Shown one piece after another: positions 48,843 to 57,723 of a DNA stretch of 64,000 nucleotides. The stretch spans positions 372,001 through 436,000 of the forward strand of contig JACJXZ010000001.1 of assembly GCA_020636375.1 (NCBI GenBank), read 5' to 3'. The stretch's first letter is position 1; each line of letters begins with the position of its first letter. Both the position numbers and the translations under genes were made by a program. This stretch comes from Lewinellaceae bacterium (GTDB lineage: Bacteria; Bacteroidota; Bacteroidia; Chitinophagales; Saprospiraceae). The notes under the pieces are model-generated. The model was not told the DNA's origin. It saw only the letters and a list, made by a program, of their open reading frames with translations, and did not search any database.

Positions 48843-48944
48843 ATGTGGAAGAAGCCCGAACCGGCACTTTTTTTATTTTATTCTAACAAAAAACGGACAT
48901 TCCCTTATACGCCCGTCCCCTGCGGAGCGTAGCATCGATATACC

Positions 48945-49544
48945 ATGAAAGAATTCTGGGATCAACGATACGGCGAGGCGGTTTATGTCTACGGCAAAGA
49001 GCCGAACGCCTTCCTGAAGGAAAAAATCGGGCCCCTCCGCCCCGGCCAGGCCTTGTTCCCGGCGGAAGGCGAAGGCAGGAACGCCGTTTATGCCGCCACG
49101 CTCGGCTGGCAGGTCACCGCTTTCGATTACAGCGAAGCCGGCCGGCGGAAAGCCGAAGCGCTGGCGCGCGAGAAGGGCACCCGGATCGATTACCGGGTGG
49201 CCGGGATCGAAAATTTCGCTTTCCCGGAATCCGCGTTCGACCTGGTGGGGTTGTTCTTTGCGCACCAGCCATCCGCAAGCCGGCGGCTGCTCCACCAGCA
49301 GGCAGCGCAAAGCCTGAAACCCGGCGGGATGGTCATCCTGGAAGCTTTCTCCAAGCAACAACTGGGCCTCCCCTCCGGCGGGCCTAAACAGGCGGACCTG
49401 CTCTTCAGCGCCGAGGAACTGGAGGAAGACTTCTCTTCCTTACATTTGCACCTGCTGGAAGAAACGGAAACCGTCCTCTCCGAGGGGCCTTACCACAGCG
49501 GCCCGGCCCGGGTGGTGCGGTTGGTGGGTAGAATGAAGGAATAA
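48945..49544 (+). CDS. SAM-dependent methyltransferase (TehB/thiopurine-methyltransferase-like)
   Basis: 199 residues, class I methyltransferase: N-terminal KEFWDQRYGEAVYVYGKEPN (tellurite/thiopurine-like start), SAM loop PAEGEGRNAVYAATLGWQVT, VTAFDYSEAGRRKAEALARE, a catalytic-region segment FDLVGLFFAHQPS and C-terminal LKPGGMVILEAFSKQQLGL. Usual length for the family. Substrate is unknown; tellurite or thiol detoxification is possible. Its neighbour upstream is a Cys-bearing ArsR regulator, which would fit metalloid response, but this is inference. Confidence 0.85.
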   Translation: MKEFWDQRYGEAVYVYGKEPNAFLKEKIGPLRPGQALFPAEGEGRNAVYAATLGWQVTAFDYSEAGRRKAEALAREKGTRIDYRVAGIENFAFPESAFDLVGLFFAHQPSASRRLLHQQAAQSLKPGGMVILEAFSKQQLGLPSGGPKQADLLFSAEELEEDFSSLHLHLLEETETVLSEGPYHSGPARVVRLVGRMKE

Positions 49545-49590
49545 AAGAATGGATATCGGGGGAGCCGCCCCCTGCAATAGCACAATCAAT

Positions 49591-49977
49591 ATGAGCATTT
49601 TCAAAAAAGGGTCAAAAGCCTACAGCATCTTTGGCATGAAATGCCCCAAGTGTCACGAGGAGGACCTCTTTGACACCGGTGCCTTTAGCTTCAGCAAACC
49701 ATTCGACATGAAGGATGCCTGCCCCCACTGCGGCCAGGACTTTATGCCGGAGCCCGGGTTTTACTTCGGGGCCATGTTCATCTCCTACATTTTTACCGCA
49801 TGGTTCTGCATCTTGTTCGTGCTGTTCCTGCACTGGGTACTGGGTTGGAGCACTGCCGCCTCCTTCGGCGCCCTGATCGCCGTCTGCGCCATCTTCTTCG
49901 TATACATTTTCCGCCTGGCGCGGTCTATCTGGTTGAATATCAACTTCAAATACGACCCGGAGAAGGCGAAGGCCTGA
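49591..49977 (+). CDS. DUF983 membrane protein
   Basis: 128 residues from ATG 49591 (MSIFKKGSKAYSIF; the in-frame opening at 49549 is rejected). N-terminal zinc-ribbon-like Cys pairs GMKCPKCHEEDLF and KDACPHCGQDFMPEPGFYFG, then two membrane helices (AMFISYIFTAWFCILFVLFL and FGALIAVCAIFFVYIFRLAR). This is the DUF983 family, common in Bacteroidota and alphaproteobacteria, inner-membrane, function unknown. Single gene followed by a short repeat and a 57-codon gene. Confidence 0.9.
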   Translation: MSIFKKGSKAYSIFGMKCPKCHEEDLFDTGAFSFSKPFDMKDACPHCGQDFMPEPGFYFGAMFISYIFTAWFCILFVLFLHWVLGWSTAASFGALIAVCAIFFVYIFRLARSIWLNINFKYDPEKAKA

Positions 49978-50049
49978 GGATGTGTGATTTGTGATTTGTG
50001 ATTTGGAAACCCTGGGGGCCAGCAACGCAACCATACAAAACTTTTTACT

Positions 50050-50223
50050 ATGGAAAGCCTCAAAGTCGAAAAAGAAGTGTACGACGCCATTGCGAAGATC
50101 ATTCAGAGCGACGACAGCCCGGTGGGCATCGACGCCAAGAAAACCCACATTATTATCCTGCAGAAATTGCTGCAGCTGGAAAAGCGCCTGGAAAAGATCG
50201 AGGAGCAGCTCGCCGGAAAATAA
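50050..50223 (+). CDS. 57-residue coiled-coil protein of unknown function
   Basis: ATG 50050 to TAA 50223. The peptide starts MESLKVEKEVYDAIAKIIQS, has the loop DDSPVGIDAKK and ends in a strongly amphipathic helix (IILQKLLQLEKRLEKIEEQL) likely to form a coiled coil. Codon use matches the genome (high GC third positions), and no competing frame explains it. It sits between the DUF983 gene and the Crp/Fnr gene. No family recognised; small adaptor or antitoxin-like roles would be speculation. Confidence 0.65.
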   Translation: MESLKVEKEVYDAIAKIIQSDDSPVGIDAKKTHIIILQKLLQLEKRLEKIEEQLAGK

Positions 50224-50325
50224 AGTTGATCAAAAATTTCACCAACGAACCGCGTTCTGCCCCGACTTCGGCATGAGTCCGGCGTCCGACTGCGCTCACG
50301 CCGAGGTTCGAACGCTGTCCCACCC

Positions 50326-50369
50326 CTTTCAACAATATAACAATATAACCAACCATACAGCCATACAAC
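50326..50369. repeat. AACAATATAACC/CATACAACC tandem repeat
   Basis: AT-rich short tandem repeat ending in the start of the Crp/Fnr gene (AACAATATAACAATATAACC, then AACCATACAGCCATACAACC). Related to the TATATTG arrays at 6550, 6872, 38750 and 61262. Confidence 0.6.
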
Positions 50370-50370
50370 C

Positions 50371-51024
50371 ATGCCCATACAGGACCTCAACCAGGAAGTA
50401 CTCAATCTGGTGCGCAAGCACTACCCACAGATCGCCGAACGGCCCCTGCAGGACGAGATCGCCCAGGTGGGCAAAGTCATGCAGTTCCGGGCAGGAGAAA
50501 TGATCATGGATTTCGGCAGTTATGTCAAAATCGTGCCTTTGATCATCCAGGGCAGCATCAAGGTGTCGCGGGAGGATGAAGAGGGCAACGAGCTCTTTCT
50601 GTACTACCTCCAGCCGGGAGAGACCTGCTCGATGTCCTTCACCTGCTGCATGATGAACAAAAAGAGCGAAATCCGGACCGTAGCCGAAGAGGACACCACC
50701 ATCATCGGCATCCCCACCCGCTATATGGACGAATGGATGAGCCGCTACCCCAGCTGGAAAAACTTCGTCATGCTCTCGTACGACAACCGCATGCTGGAAC
50801 TCATCCGCACCATCGACAGCATCGCCTTTAAGAAGATGGACGAACGCCTGCTCGACTACCTGGAGAAAAAAGCCGAGGCCAACAACTCCCGGACCATCAA
50901 CGCCACCCACCAGGAGATCGCCTACGACCTCAACGCCTCCCGCGAGGCCGTCTCCCGCCTGCTCAAACAACTGGAGAAGGAAGGAGAGGTGGAGTTGGGG
51001 AGGAACAGGATTGAGCTGCTTTGA
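50371..51024 (+). CDS. Crp/Fnr-family transcriptional regulator
   Basis: 217 residues. N-terminal cyclic-nucleotide-binding-type beta roll (FRAGEMIMDFGSYVKIVPLI, IQGSIKVSREDEEGNELFLY, LQPGETCSMSFTCCMMN), long dimer helix, and C-terminal Crp-type HTH (NATHQEIAYDLNASREAVSR, LLKQLEKEGEVELGRNRIEL). The N-terminus lacks the four Fnr iron-sulfur Cys pattern, although C-C and C sit close together in the roll. The ligand is unknown. Role: transcription control in the cytosol; possible targets are the nearby SulP or cytochrome bd genes (inference). Confidence 0.92.
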   Translation: MPIQDLNQEVLNLVRKHYPQIAERPLQDEIAQVGKVMQFRAGEMIMDFGSYVKIVPLIIQGSIKVSREDEEGNELFLYYLQPGETCSMSFTCCMMNKKSEIRTVAEEDTTIIGIPTRYMDEWMSRYPSWKNFVMLSYDNRMLELIRTIDSIAFKKMDERLLDYLEKKAEANNSRTINATHQEIAYDLNASREAVSRLLKQLEKEGEVELGRNRIELL

Positions 51025-51052
51025 GGGCGTATTGGCGTATTGGCGTATTCGC
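51025..51052. repeat. GCGTATTG tandem repeat
   Basis: Three to four units of GCGTATTG directly after the Crp/Fnr gene stop codon (GGCGTATTGGCGTATTGGCG, then TATTCGC). A locus-specific short tandem repeat without an inverted arm nearby. Confidence 0.6.
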
Positions 51053-51080
51053 AGGGAGGGGAGCAAATGGGCCGGGATGT

Positions 51081-51884
51081 TCATCGACATTTGTAGACAA
51101 ATCGTGTTAACAACGATTCGGAGCCATCTTCATTTATCCTGTATTTCCTGGCTGCGAATCCACATTCATCGTACTCATATCTCACAAACGCCTGCGGGTT
51201 CCAGTTAGGATCGGCACCGGGGCTTGAATTTGTGAAACTACTCCATATTATGTTGTTCTTCTGGCTTTCTGCAAAAGAATGAGGATTGTCCCGATAAATC
51301 CATGTGCCATCATCATAGGCATATCTTAGCATTAATCCTGTCGTGGCATCGAAACTATTTTTTCTGAATTCCAGGAGAGGATTCCCGTCCTGATCAATTT
51401 CAAGATACTCAGAAATACTTCGAACCTCCGAGTTCGCATTGTAGCCTATTTTTTGAAATAAAAAACCATTTTGATCGTAATAGTATTCGGTAGTAAGATA
51501 TTTTTCTCCGGAAGCATAATAGTTCTCTTTTTTTTGTGGCAGGGAAGTTTCCGGCGAGTAAGTTATTTCCGAGTAACTGTATAATTGACCATATTCATAC
51601 CGTTTCGTTCTTCTGAGCGTATCTTTTTCAAATTCAAACTCAAAACTGTAATTGGCGTTTTCAGGCCTGCTGCCTGTCACCTTCCAATCTGCGGTGGAGA
51701 TATCGTAAGAATACACTTTCGAGCCGTCGCTTCCATAGATTTCTTTCAACAAACAATCGCAAAGAACTTCCTGGACCGGGGTTTCCTCCTCTTCCCTGTT
51801 TAATTCAATATCTTCATTATCGTTCTTGGAACAAGAAACAGCCAGCAAGGCAATGACCTGAAAAAGAGCAATGATTTTCTTCAT
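51081..51884 (-). CDS. AT-rich lipoprotein of unknown function
   Basis: 267 residues: signal peptide KKIIALFQVIALLAVSC with lipobox, then a Glu/Asp-rich linker and a Tyr-rich beta domain with repeated YYDQNGFLFQKIGYN, LEIDQDGNPLLEFRKN and RYEYDECGFAARKY units, like RHS/YD-type or Bacteroidota secreted lipoproteins of the same class. Codons are visibly richer in A and T than those of neighbours (AAA, AAT, TTT), suggesting horizontal gain. It is convergent with the Crp/Fnr gene and divergent from the SulP gene. Function unknown. Confidence 0.75.
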   Translation of the reverse strand: MKKIIALFQVIALLAVSCSKNDNEDIELNREEEETPVQEVLCDCLLKEIYGSDGSKVYSYDISTADWKVTGSRPENANYSFEFEFEKDTLRRTKRYEYGQLYSYSEITYSPETSLPQKKENYYASGEKYLTTEYYYDQNGFLFQKIGYNANSEVRSISEYLEIDQDGNPLLEFRKNSFDATTGLMLRYAYDDGTWIYRDNPHSFAESQKNNIIWSSFTNSSPGADPNWNPQAFVRYEYDECGFAARKYRINEDGSESLLTRFVYKCR

Positions 51885-52106
51885 GATGATAAAATTTAGA
51901 AATAATTACGTTTGCCTGAGCCTGCCACATTAAGCTTGTTTGAAAGCATTATTTAAGTTAATCTTTTTCCGCCGGATCATAATGCCTGGAGGGAAAAAAC
52001 ATTGTACGGGTAATTACATTTAGCGCAGTGGCTCTCACCCCTGTGACCTTCATCACTGCGGCTTCCCCTCAGAAACACCACCTTTGCAGTAAAAACCACA
52101 CCAACG

Positions 52107-53825
52107 ATGCAGATCAGGAAATTCTTACCTATACTAGAGTGGCTGCCCGCATATAAAAGCGAGAACCTCAAAGGCGACCTGTCGGCCGGGCTGACGGTCG
52201 GCGTGATGCTCATCCCGCAGGGCATGGCCTATGCGATGATCGCGGGGCTGCCGCCCATTTACGGATTATATGCCTCTACCATCCCGCTGATCCTGTACGC
52301 CATCTTCGGCACGTCGCGCCAGCTGGCGGTCGGGCCGGTAGCCATGGTGTCCTTGCTGACGGCGACGGGTATCGGGGCGATGGCGCAGGGCGGTACCGAA
52401 ACCTACATCCTGCTGGCCATCACGCTGGCCCTGTTCGTCGGCCTGATCCAGTTCCTGCTGGGGGCGTTCCGGCTGGGCTTCCTGGTCAACTTCCTGTCAC
52501 ACCCGGTGATCAGCGGCTTCACTTCGGCGGCAGCCCTCATCATTGGCCTGTCGCAGCTGAAACATCTGCTGGGCATCAAGCTGGAACGCAGCCACTACGT
52601 CCACGAGATCCTGATCGAGGCGGGTTCCCGCATCGGGGAGCTCAACATCGCCACCTTCCTCATCGGCATCCTGGGCATCGTGCTGATCATGGGCGCCAAG
52701 CGGATCAACAAGGCCATTCCCGGGCCCTTGCTCGCCGTAGTCTTCGGCATCCTGGCCGTCTGGGGGCTGGGGCTCACCGAACAAGGCGTGAAGATCGTGG
52801 GCGACGTGCCCAGTGGGTTGCCCTCGTTCGTCATCCCCGGCATCAACCTGGAAAACTTCAGCTCCCTGCTGCCCATTGCCCTGGCCATCGCCCTGGTCAG
52901 CTTCATGGAAAGCATCGCCGTAGCCAAGGCCATCCAGGCCAAACACAAGGACTATAAAGTAGACGCCAACCAGGAACTGATCGGGCTGGGCATCGCCAAT
53001 ATCGGCGGCAGCTTCTTCCAGTCGTATCCCGTTACCGGCGGCTTTAGCCGCACGGCGGTCAACGACCAGGCTGGCGCCAAAACAGGGCTGGCGGCCATCA
53101 TCAGCGCCGTGCTGATCGCCCTGACCCTTTTGTTCCTTACCGGCCTGTTCTACTACCTGCCCAATGCCATCCTGGCTTCCGTGATCATGGTCGCCGTATT
53201 CGGCCTGATCGACATCAAAGAGGCCGTACACCTGTGGCATGCCGACCGCTCCGACTTCTGGATGCTGATCGCCACCTTCATTGGCACCCTGGCCCTGGGC
53301 ATCGAGCAGGGCATCCTCATCGGCGTGGTGTTGTCCATCGCCATCATCATCTTCCGGACCACCATGCCCCACTTCGCCGTGCTGGGCAAGATCCCGGGCA
53401 AGCCTCATTACAAAAACATTACCCGCTTCGACGACCTGGAGGTCCGCGACGATATCCTGATCATGCGCTTCGACGCCCGCCTCTACTTCGCCAACGTCAA
53501 CTACTTCAAGGACAAGATCGAAGAAGAAATCGCCCGGAAGGGCAAAAAGCTGAAGCTCTTCATCCTCGACGCCAACAGCATCAACGGGCTGGACAGCAGC
53601 GGCATGCACGCCCTGGAAGAGATCATCGGCCTGTGCCACGCCCAGGATGTGGAGTTCAACCTGGCCAGCGTGAAAGGGCCGGTGCGCGACATCCTCGTCC
53701 GGGGCGGCCTGATCGACAAGATCGGCGAGGGCAACTTCTTCATGCGGGTGCAACACGCGGTGGACACCTTCGACGAGAAGGACAAGCGGCGGTATGGGAA
53801 GTACGTGCTGCAGACGAATGAGTAG
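52107..53825 (+). CDS. SulP-family anion transporter with STAS domain
   Basis: 572 residues: SLC26/SulP transporter. About 12 membrane helices (1-420), with GLTVGVMLIPQGMAYAMIAG, the PIYGLYASTIPLILYAIFGT signature, and a C-terminal cytosolic STAS domain (about 430-560) with LFILDANSINGLDSSGMHAL. It moves an inorganic anion (sulfate, bicarbonate or similar) across the inner membrane. CACCTTTG (52079-52086) is close to the -7 consensus and lies 21 bases before the start. No sulfur assimilation genes are adjacent, so bicarbonate is as plausible as sulfate. Followed by a small hypothetical membrane gene. Confidence 0.93.
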   Translation: MQIRKFLPILEWLPAYKSENLKGDLSAGLTVGVMLIPQGMAYAMIAGLPPIYGLYASTIPLILYAIFGTSRQLAVGPVAMVSLLTATGIGAMAQGGTETYILLAITLALFVGLIQFLLGAFRLGFLVNFLSHPVISGFTSAAALIIGLSQLKHLLGIKLERSHYVHEILIEAGSRIGELNIATFLIGILGIVLIMGAKRINKAIPGPLLAVVFGILAVWGLGLTEQGVKIVGDVPSGLPSFVIPGINLENFSSLLPIALAIALVSFMESIAVAKAIQAKHKDYKVDANQELIGLGIANIGGSFFQSYPVTGGFSRTAVNDQAGAKTGLAAIISAVLIALTLLFLTGLFYYLPNAILASVIMVAVFGLIDIKEAVHLWHADRSDFWMLIATFIGTLALGIEQGILIGVVLSIAIIIFRTTMPHFAVLGKIPGKPHYKNITRFDDLEVRDDILIMRFDARLYFANVNYFKDKIEEEIARKGKKLKLFILDANSINGLDSSGMHALEEIIGLCHAQDVEFNLASVKGPVRDILVRGGLIDKIGEGNFFMRVQHAVDTFDEKDKRRYGKYVLQTNE

Positions 53826-53953
53826 GGGGCGTTCGTTTCGGCTTCGCTCAACGAACGAACGAGCGGCTTCGCTCAACCAACAGGTTGCAAAAAGCAATCC
53901 ACGGAAAACCAAAGGGAGGCGGCGCAAGTTATATAGGCATAAAACCGCTTCTC

Positions 53954-54367
53954 ATGCCCATCCGCAACATAGACGGGATACTCAGGCACCTGGAGGACAA
54001 TGCATCGGACGAACTGTCCCACCTCGAATCCGTGGGCGCTGAATTTTTCACCACCGAACAACTGCTCCGCCTGCGCGGGCAGTGGGAGGTCAAGAACTAC
54101 CTCTTCAAGGCGTTTCTGAAACTGGTGGTGCGCATCGTGGCCATCTCGCCGGTGTGGATCGGCGGATACTACCTCTTCGCCTTCTTCAACCTGAGATACC
54201 TGGCACTGCTAAGCCTGGCGCTCTTTCCCCTGTCGTTTGTGGTGTTCTTTGGCGGGCTGGTTTTCATTTACAGCTACTTCGGGGGCAAAGGGCACCTGGA
54301 CCGGGTGGGCGAGATGATCGCCGGGGAGCTGAACCGGCGGAAAGAAGCGGGAAAGGGTAAAGTATAG
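53954..54367 (+). CDS. hypothetical two-helix membrane protein
   Basis: 137 residues from ATG 53954 (MPIRNIDGILRHLED; upstream in-frame codons are from a repeat). An acidic cytosolic N-terminus (about 1-55) is followed by two membrane helices (FLKLVVRIVAISPVWIGGYY and ALFPLSFVVFFGGLVFIYSY) and a basic tail DRVGEMIAGELNRRKEAGKG. No family recognised. It lies between the SulP and cydA genes with repeat-like DNA on its 5' side (GCTTCGCTCAAC units at about 53841-53880). Confidence 0.7.
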   Translation: MPIRNIDGILRHLEDNASDELSHLESVGAEFFTTEQLLRLRGQWEVKNYLFKAFLKLVVRIVAISPVWIGGYYLFAFFNLRYLALLSLALFPLSFVVFFGGLVFIYSYFGGKGHLDRVGEMIAGELNRRKEAGKGKV

Positions 54368-54554
54368 AAGGGTTATTGGTTAGAGTCATTCTAAATAACC
54401 CCTCTTCCCTCCCTTCCTCTTGCCAATCCATCGAATAAACCTCATATTTCGGACAACACCAGACTTTATTCCTATTTACTCTGTGAAATAAAAGGTTGCT
54501 CCATCAGAGCTATTTCCCAGGGCAAATCCTGTCTACAATCCAAAGCCGATAACG

Positions 54555-55931
54555 ATGGACGTCGAAATACTATCGCGTTTACAATTCGCCTTCACGATCT
54601 CTTTCCACTACATCTATCCCCCGCTGAGCATTGGCCTGGGCCTGATCATGGTGATCATGGAAGGGCAGTACCTGAGGACGAAAGAGCCGATGTACGAGCA
54701 GATGGCGCGTTTCTGGACGAAGATCTTTGCGCTGACCTTTGGCATCGGGGTAGCGACGGGCATTGTTATGGAATTTGAATTCGGGACCAACTGGGCGACG
54801 TACTCCCGCTACGTGGGCGACGTCTTCGGCAGCGCTTTGGCAGCCGAAGGCATTTTTGCCTTTGCCCTGGAAAGCGGCTTTCTGGGTATCCTGTTGTTTG
54901 GCTGGAACCGGGTAAGCCCCCGGGTGCATTTCATCTCTACCATAGGCGTATTCTTCGGCTCTCTGTTCAGCGCCGTCTGGATCGTGGTGGCCAACTCCTG
55001 GCAGCAGACGCCGGCGGGCTTCCACGTGGTGGGCGAAGGGATGCAGGCGCGCGCCGAGATCACCGATTTCTGGGCTATGGTCTTTAACCCTTCGAGTGTC
55101 GACCGCCTCCTGCACGTATGGATCGGCGCTTTCCTGGCGGGCGCCTTCCTGGTGCTCAGCGTTCATGCCTATTACATTCTGAAAGATCGCCACGTCGAGC
55201 TCTCCAAACGGGCCTTCAAGATCGCGTTGGGAGTAGCGACGGTATTTTCCCTGGCGCAGCTGGCCACCGGCCATTCCTCCGCCGAGGGGGTCGCCGTCAA
55301 CCAGCCCGCCAAGCTCGCCGCCCTGGAAGGCCACTTCGACAGCCTGACCGTAGCCGACGCCTACGTTTTCGGGTGGGTGGACAAAGAAAATCAGGAGGTG
55401 ACAGGCCTGAAGCTGCCGGGCGGCCTGAGCTACCTGCTTCACTACGATTTTGAGACCCCGGTCAGAGGCCTCAACTCCTTTCCGGAAGACGAGCGCCCCA
55501 CTGCCCTGAACGCCATCTTCCAGTTCTACCACCTGATGGTGGCCATCGGCATGGTGCTGATCGCCCTGACCCTCTTCGCCTCCTTCCTGTGGTGGAGGGG
55601 CCGGCTGTTCGATAAACGCTGGCTGCTTTGGGTTTTCGCCTTTGCCGTGCTGCTGCCCAATATCGCCAACCAGGTGGGATGGTTCGCCGCCGAAATGGGG
55701 CGCCAGCCATGGGTCGTCTACGGCCTGCTGCGCACCAGCGACGCGCTGTCGGCTGCCGTGACCGCCAACCAGGTGCTGTTCTCTCTCATCCTTTTTGCTA
55801 TCATCTATTCCCTGCTTTTTGTACTTTTCCTCTACCTGCTGAATAAAAAGATCAAAGCGGGGCCGGGTACGGAAGGCATGATCGGGGAGCGGCACCGGCA
55901 GGAGGGGATGGCGGAGGCTTTTGGGGGGTGA
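54555..55931 (+). CDS. cydA: cytochrome bd ubiquinol oxidase subunit I
   Basis: 458 residues, inner-membrane heme b558/b595/d subunit: quinol + O2 to quinone + water, high-affinity oxygen use. N-terminal FTISFHYIYPPLSIGLGLIM with the heme-ligand His, GRQPWVVYGLLRTSDALS (family QPW motif), and the second ligand region VGAFLAG-type HVWIGAFLAGAFLVLSVHAY. It is of the short Q-loop type (about 458 residues against 522 in E. coli). Its partner cydB follows after a repeat-bearing 430-base gap, unusual for this pair, which is normally contiguous. Confidence 0.95.
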   Translation: MDVEILSRLQFAFTISFHYIYPPLSIGLGLIMVIMEGQYLRTKEPMYEQMARFWTKIFALTFGIGVATGIVMEFEFGTNWATYSRYVGDVFGSALAAEGIFAFALESGFLGILLFGWNRVSPRVHFISTIGVFFGSLFSAVWIVVANSWQQTPAGFHVVGEGMQARAEITDFWAMVFNPSSVDRLLHVWIGAFLAGAFLVLSVHAYYILKDRHVELSKRAFKIALGVATVFSLAQLATGHSSAEGVAVNQPAKLAALEGHFDSLTVADAYVFGWVDKENQEVTGLKLPGGLSYLLHYDFETPVRGLNSFPEDERPTALNAIFQFYHLMVAIGMVLIALTLFASFLWWRGRLFDKRWLLWVFAFAVLLPNIANQVGWFAAEMGRQPWVVYGLLRTSDALSAAVTANQVLFSLILFAIIYSLLFVLFLYLLNKKIKAGPGTEGMIGERHRQEGMAEAFGG

Positions 55932-56361
55932 GGGTGTTGAGGTGTTGAGGTGTTGAGGTGTGGAGGTGTTGAGGTGTGGAAGTGTTGAGGTTGAAAAAAA
56001 GTAGTTGCTAATTTATGGAATTTTGAGTTTTGCGCGTCTATACTTTAGAACCTTTAAAATTTCAAAAAATGGAAAAAGTGACGCGTTTTGAAGACCTAAA
56101 TATGCTCCCTGAAAAAACCATAGAGGAATTGCGAAGAGATGTAGACAAAACGATCAATCAAACATTCGGATTCATCCGATACTTAAAAAACAAAGGCAAA
56201 TGATAACCGTAAAAAAATATACAAGGCTTGCCGAAACTGCCTTCCCAACAGAAAAGAGCCGACCCCAAGGTTCCAGGCACCTCAACACCTCAACACCTCA
56301 ACACCTCAACACCTAAACACCTCAACACCTCAACACCTCAACACCTCAACACTCTACCATC
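55932..56361. repeat. inverted GAGGTGTTGAG arms flanking an AT-rich insert between cydA and cydB
   Basis: Left arm (about 55932-55990): GAGGTGTTGAGGTGTTGAGG-type units. Right arm (about 56276-56354): the reverse complement CACCTCAACACCTCAACACC. Between them is about 285 AT-rich bases with a 44-codon frame (56069-56203) and the start of a second overlapping frame. The structure looks like an insertion between two genes that are usually adjacent. Confidence 0.75.
56069..56203 (+). CDS. 44-residue small protein inside the repeat-flanked insert
   Basis: ATG 56069 to TGA 56203. The peptide (MEKVTRFEDLNMLPEKTIEE then LRRDVDKTINQTFGFIRYLK) is helical and charged, without a membrane helix, so it is not a CydX-like subunit. 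A second frame begins in ATGA overlap (56200: MITVKKYTRLAETAFPTEK) and runs into the tandem repeat, as if truncated. The overlap and low GC recall a small two-gene cassette remnant (for example toxin-antitoxin), but no family is recognised. Confidence 0.45.
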   Translation: MEKVTRFEDLNMLPEKTIEELRRDVDKTINQTFGFIRYLKNKGK

Positions 56362-57396
56362 ATGCCCACCATACTCGGAATAGACTACCCCACCCTCTGG
56401 TTCCTGGTCGTCGGCGGCCTGTTCAGCGGGTACGCCATTCTGGACGGATTTGACCTGGGAGCCGGCGCCCTGCACCTGTTCTTCCGCAAGGAAGAGAGCC
56501 GCCGCATCGCCCTCAACGCCATCGGGCCGGTATGGGACGGCAACGAGGTGTGGCTGGTCATCGGCGGCGGCGCTCTGTTTGCGGGTTTTCCGGTGCTGTA
56601 CGCCACCCTTTTCTCGGGTATGTATATACCCTTTATGCTCTTCCTGGCCTTCCTGATCTTCCGGGCGGTATCCATCGAGTTTCGGAGTAAGGAAAAGATG
56701 AAGTGGTGGCGGCAGATGTGGGATGTGAGTTACAGCATTTCGAGTGTCATGCTGGCCGTGCTGCTGGGCGTCGTGCTGGGCAACGTGCTGCTCGGCATGG
56801 ATATCGGCCCGAGCCAGGAGTATGAGGGCAACTGGGTGGAGTTCCTCAACCCCTATGCGCTGTTGGTGGGGCTGACCACTTTGGCCCTGTTCTCCACCCA
56901 CGGAGCGCTGTACCTGCTCATGAAGACGGAGGGGCGGCTGTACGCCAAGCTAACCATCCTGGCGCGGCGGGCCATGATTTTTTTCATCGTCACCTTCGCC
57001 CTGGTGACCCTGTACACGCTGATCTACATTCCCCACCTGACCGACCGTTTCAAAGCTATACAGTGGCTGTTCATCGTGCCGGTGCTGGCCTTCCTGAGCA
57101 TTGCCAACATTCCGCGGCTGATCTCCAAGCGCCGATACGGGCAGGCCTTTTTTTTCTCCGGGCTCACGATGGCCCTGCTGCTCATCGTGGTGGCCATTGA
57201 GCTGTACCCGGTGCTCATCCTTTCCACTGTTGACAAAACCTATAGCATTACCATCTACAATGCCGCCTCATCGAGCAAGTCGCTGGGCATCATGCTGCTG
57301 TTCGCCGCCATCGGGGCGCCGCTGGTGCTGAGCTATACGGCTTTTGTATTCTGGACCTTCCGGGGTAAGGTGAAGCTGGATGAAACGAGTTATTAA
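56362..57396 (+). CDS. cydB: cytochrome bd ubiquinol oxidase subunit II
   Basis: 344 residues, eight membrane helices: N-terminal GIDYPTLWFLVVGGLFSGYA, ILDGFDLGAGALHLFFRKEE and the signature GPVWDGNEVWLVIGGGALFA. CydB pairs with CydA to form the oxidase. Full length. It is the second gene of a cydAB pair interrupted by an inverted tandem repeat. The stop overlaps the end of a minus-strand remnant by a few bases. Confidence 0.95.
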   Translation: MPTILGIDYPTLWFLVVGGLFSGYAILDGFDLGAGALHLFFRKEESRRIALNAIGPVWDGNEVWLVIGGGALFAGFPVLYATLFSGMYIPFMLFLAFLIFRAVSIEFRSKEKMKWWRQMWDVSYSISSVMLAVLLGVVLGNVLLGMDIGPSQEYEGNWVEFLNPYALLVGLTTLALFSTHGALYLLMKTEGRLYAKLTILARRAMIFFIVTFALVTLYTLIYIPHLTDRFKAIQWLFIVPVLAFLSIANIPRLISKRRYGQAFFFSGLTMALLLIVVAIELYPVLILSTVDKTYSITIYNAASSSKSLGIMLLFAAIGAPLVLSYTAFVFWTFRGKVKLDETSY

Positions 57397-57584
57397 TACG
57401 TATTCCTTGCGCCAATAATAAACAGATAATCCTCCTTGTCGTGTTGATAACGCGCTGCCACGTCATCTATTTCTCCTGATTTCAGGTCGTTCTCCAACCT
57501 GGAAAGCCCTTTTTTTACTTCAGCTGCATGTGCCAGAGCCGAGAATGAGGAAATCCCCTGGCGGACCTGTTGGTTAAAATACAT
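57393..57584 (-). pseudogene. possible C-terminal remnant of a methyltransferase-like protein
   Basis: A 63-codon frame ending in a stop that overlaps the cydB stop. The text NQQVRQGISSFSALAHAAEV, KKGLSRLENDLKSGEID and RYQHDKEDYLFIIGARN looks like the end of a class I methyltransferase or of an AAA-type protein. The frame stays open upstream to about 57682, with no start codon other than the ATG at 57584 and no recognisable SAM motif. More likely a remnant than a gene. Confidence 0.3.
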
Positions 57585-57723
57585 TTCAGGCTGATGTTTT
57601 CCAGAGTAAAGGTAAAGGTCTAATGCCGTTCGGTATCTTTGTTTGTCCCTTATCTGATTGCTTTTGTAGTAAGAACTACTTTACCTGGATTATAAAAACG
57701 ACCTTTCATTAAATGGCCTGAAT

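Noticed and set aside
54579..55895. 438-codon minus-strand frame opposite cydA
   Set aside because: Shadow of cydA; no recognisable domains and full conservation of the cydA frame.
56069..56203. CydX-like small subunit between cydA and cydB
   Set aside because: The peptide has no hydrophobic helix.
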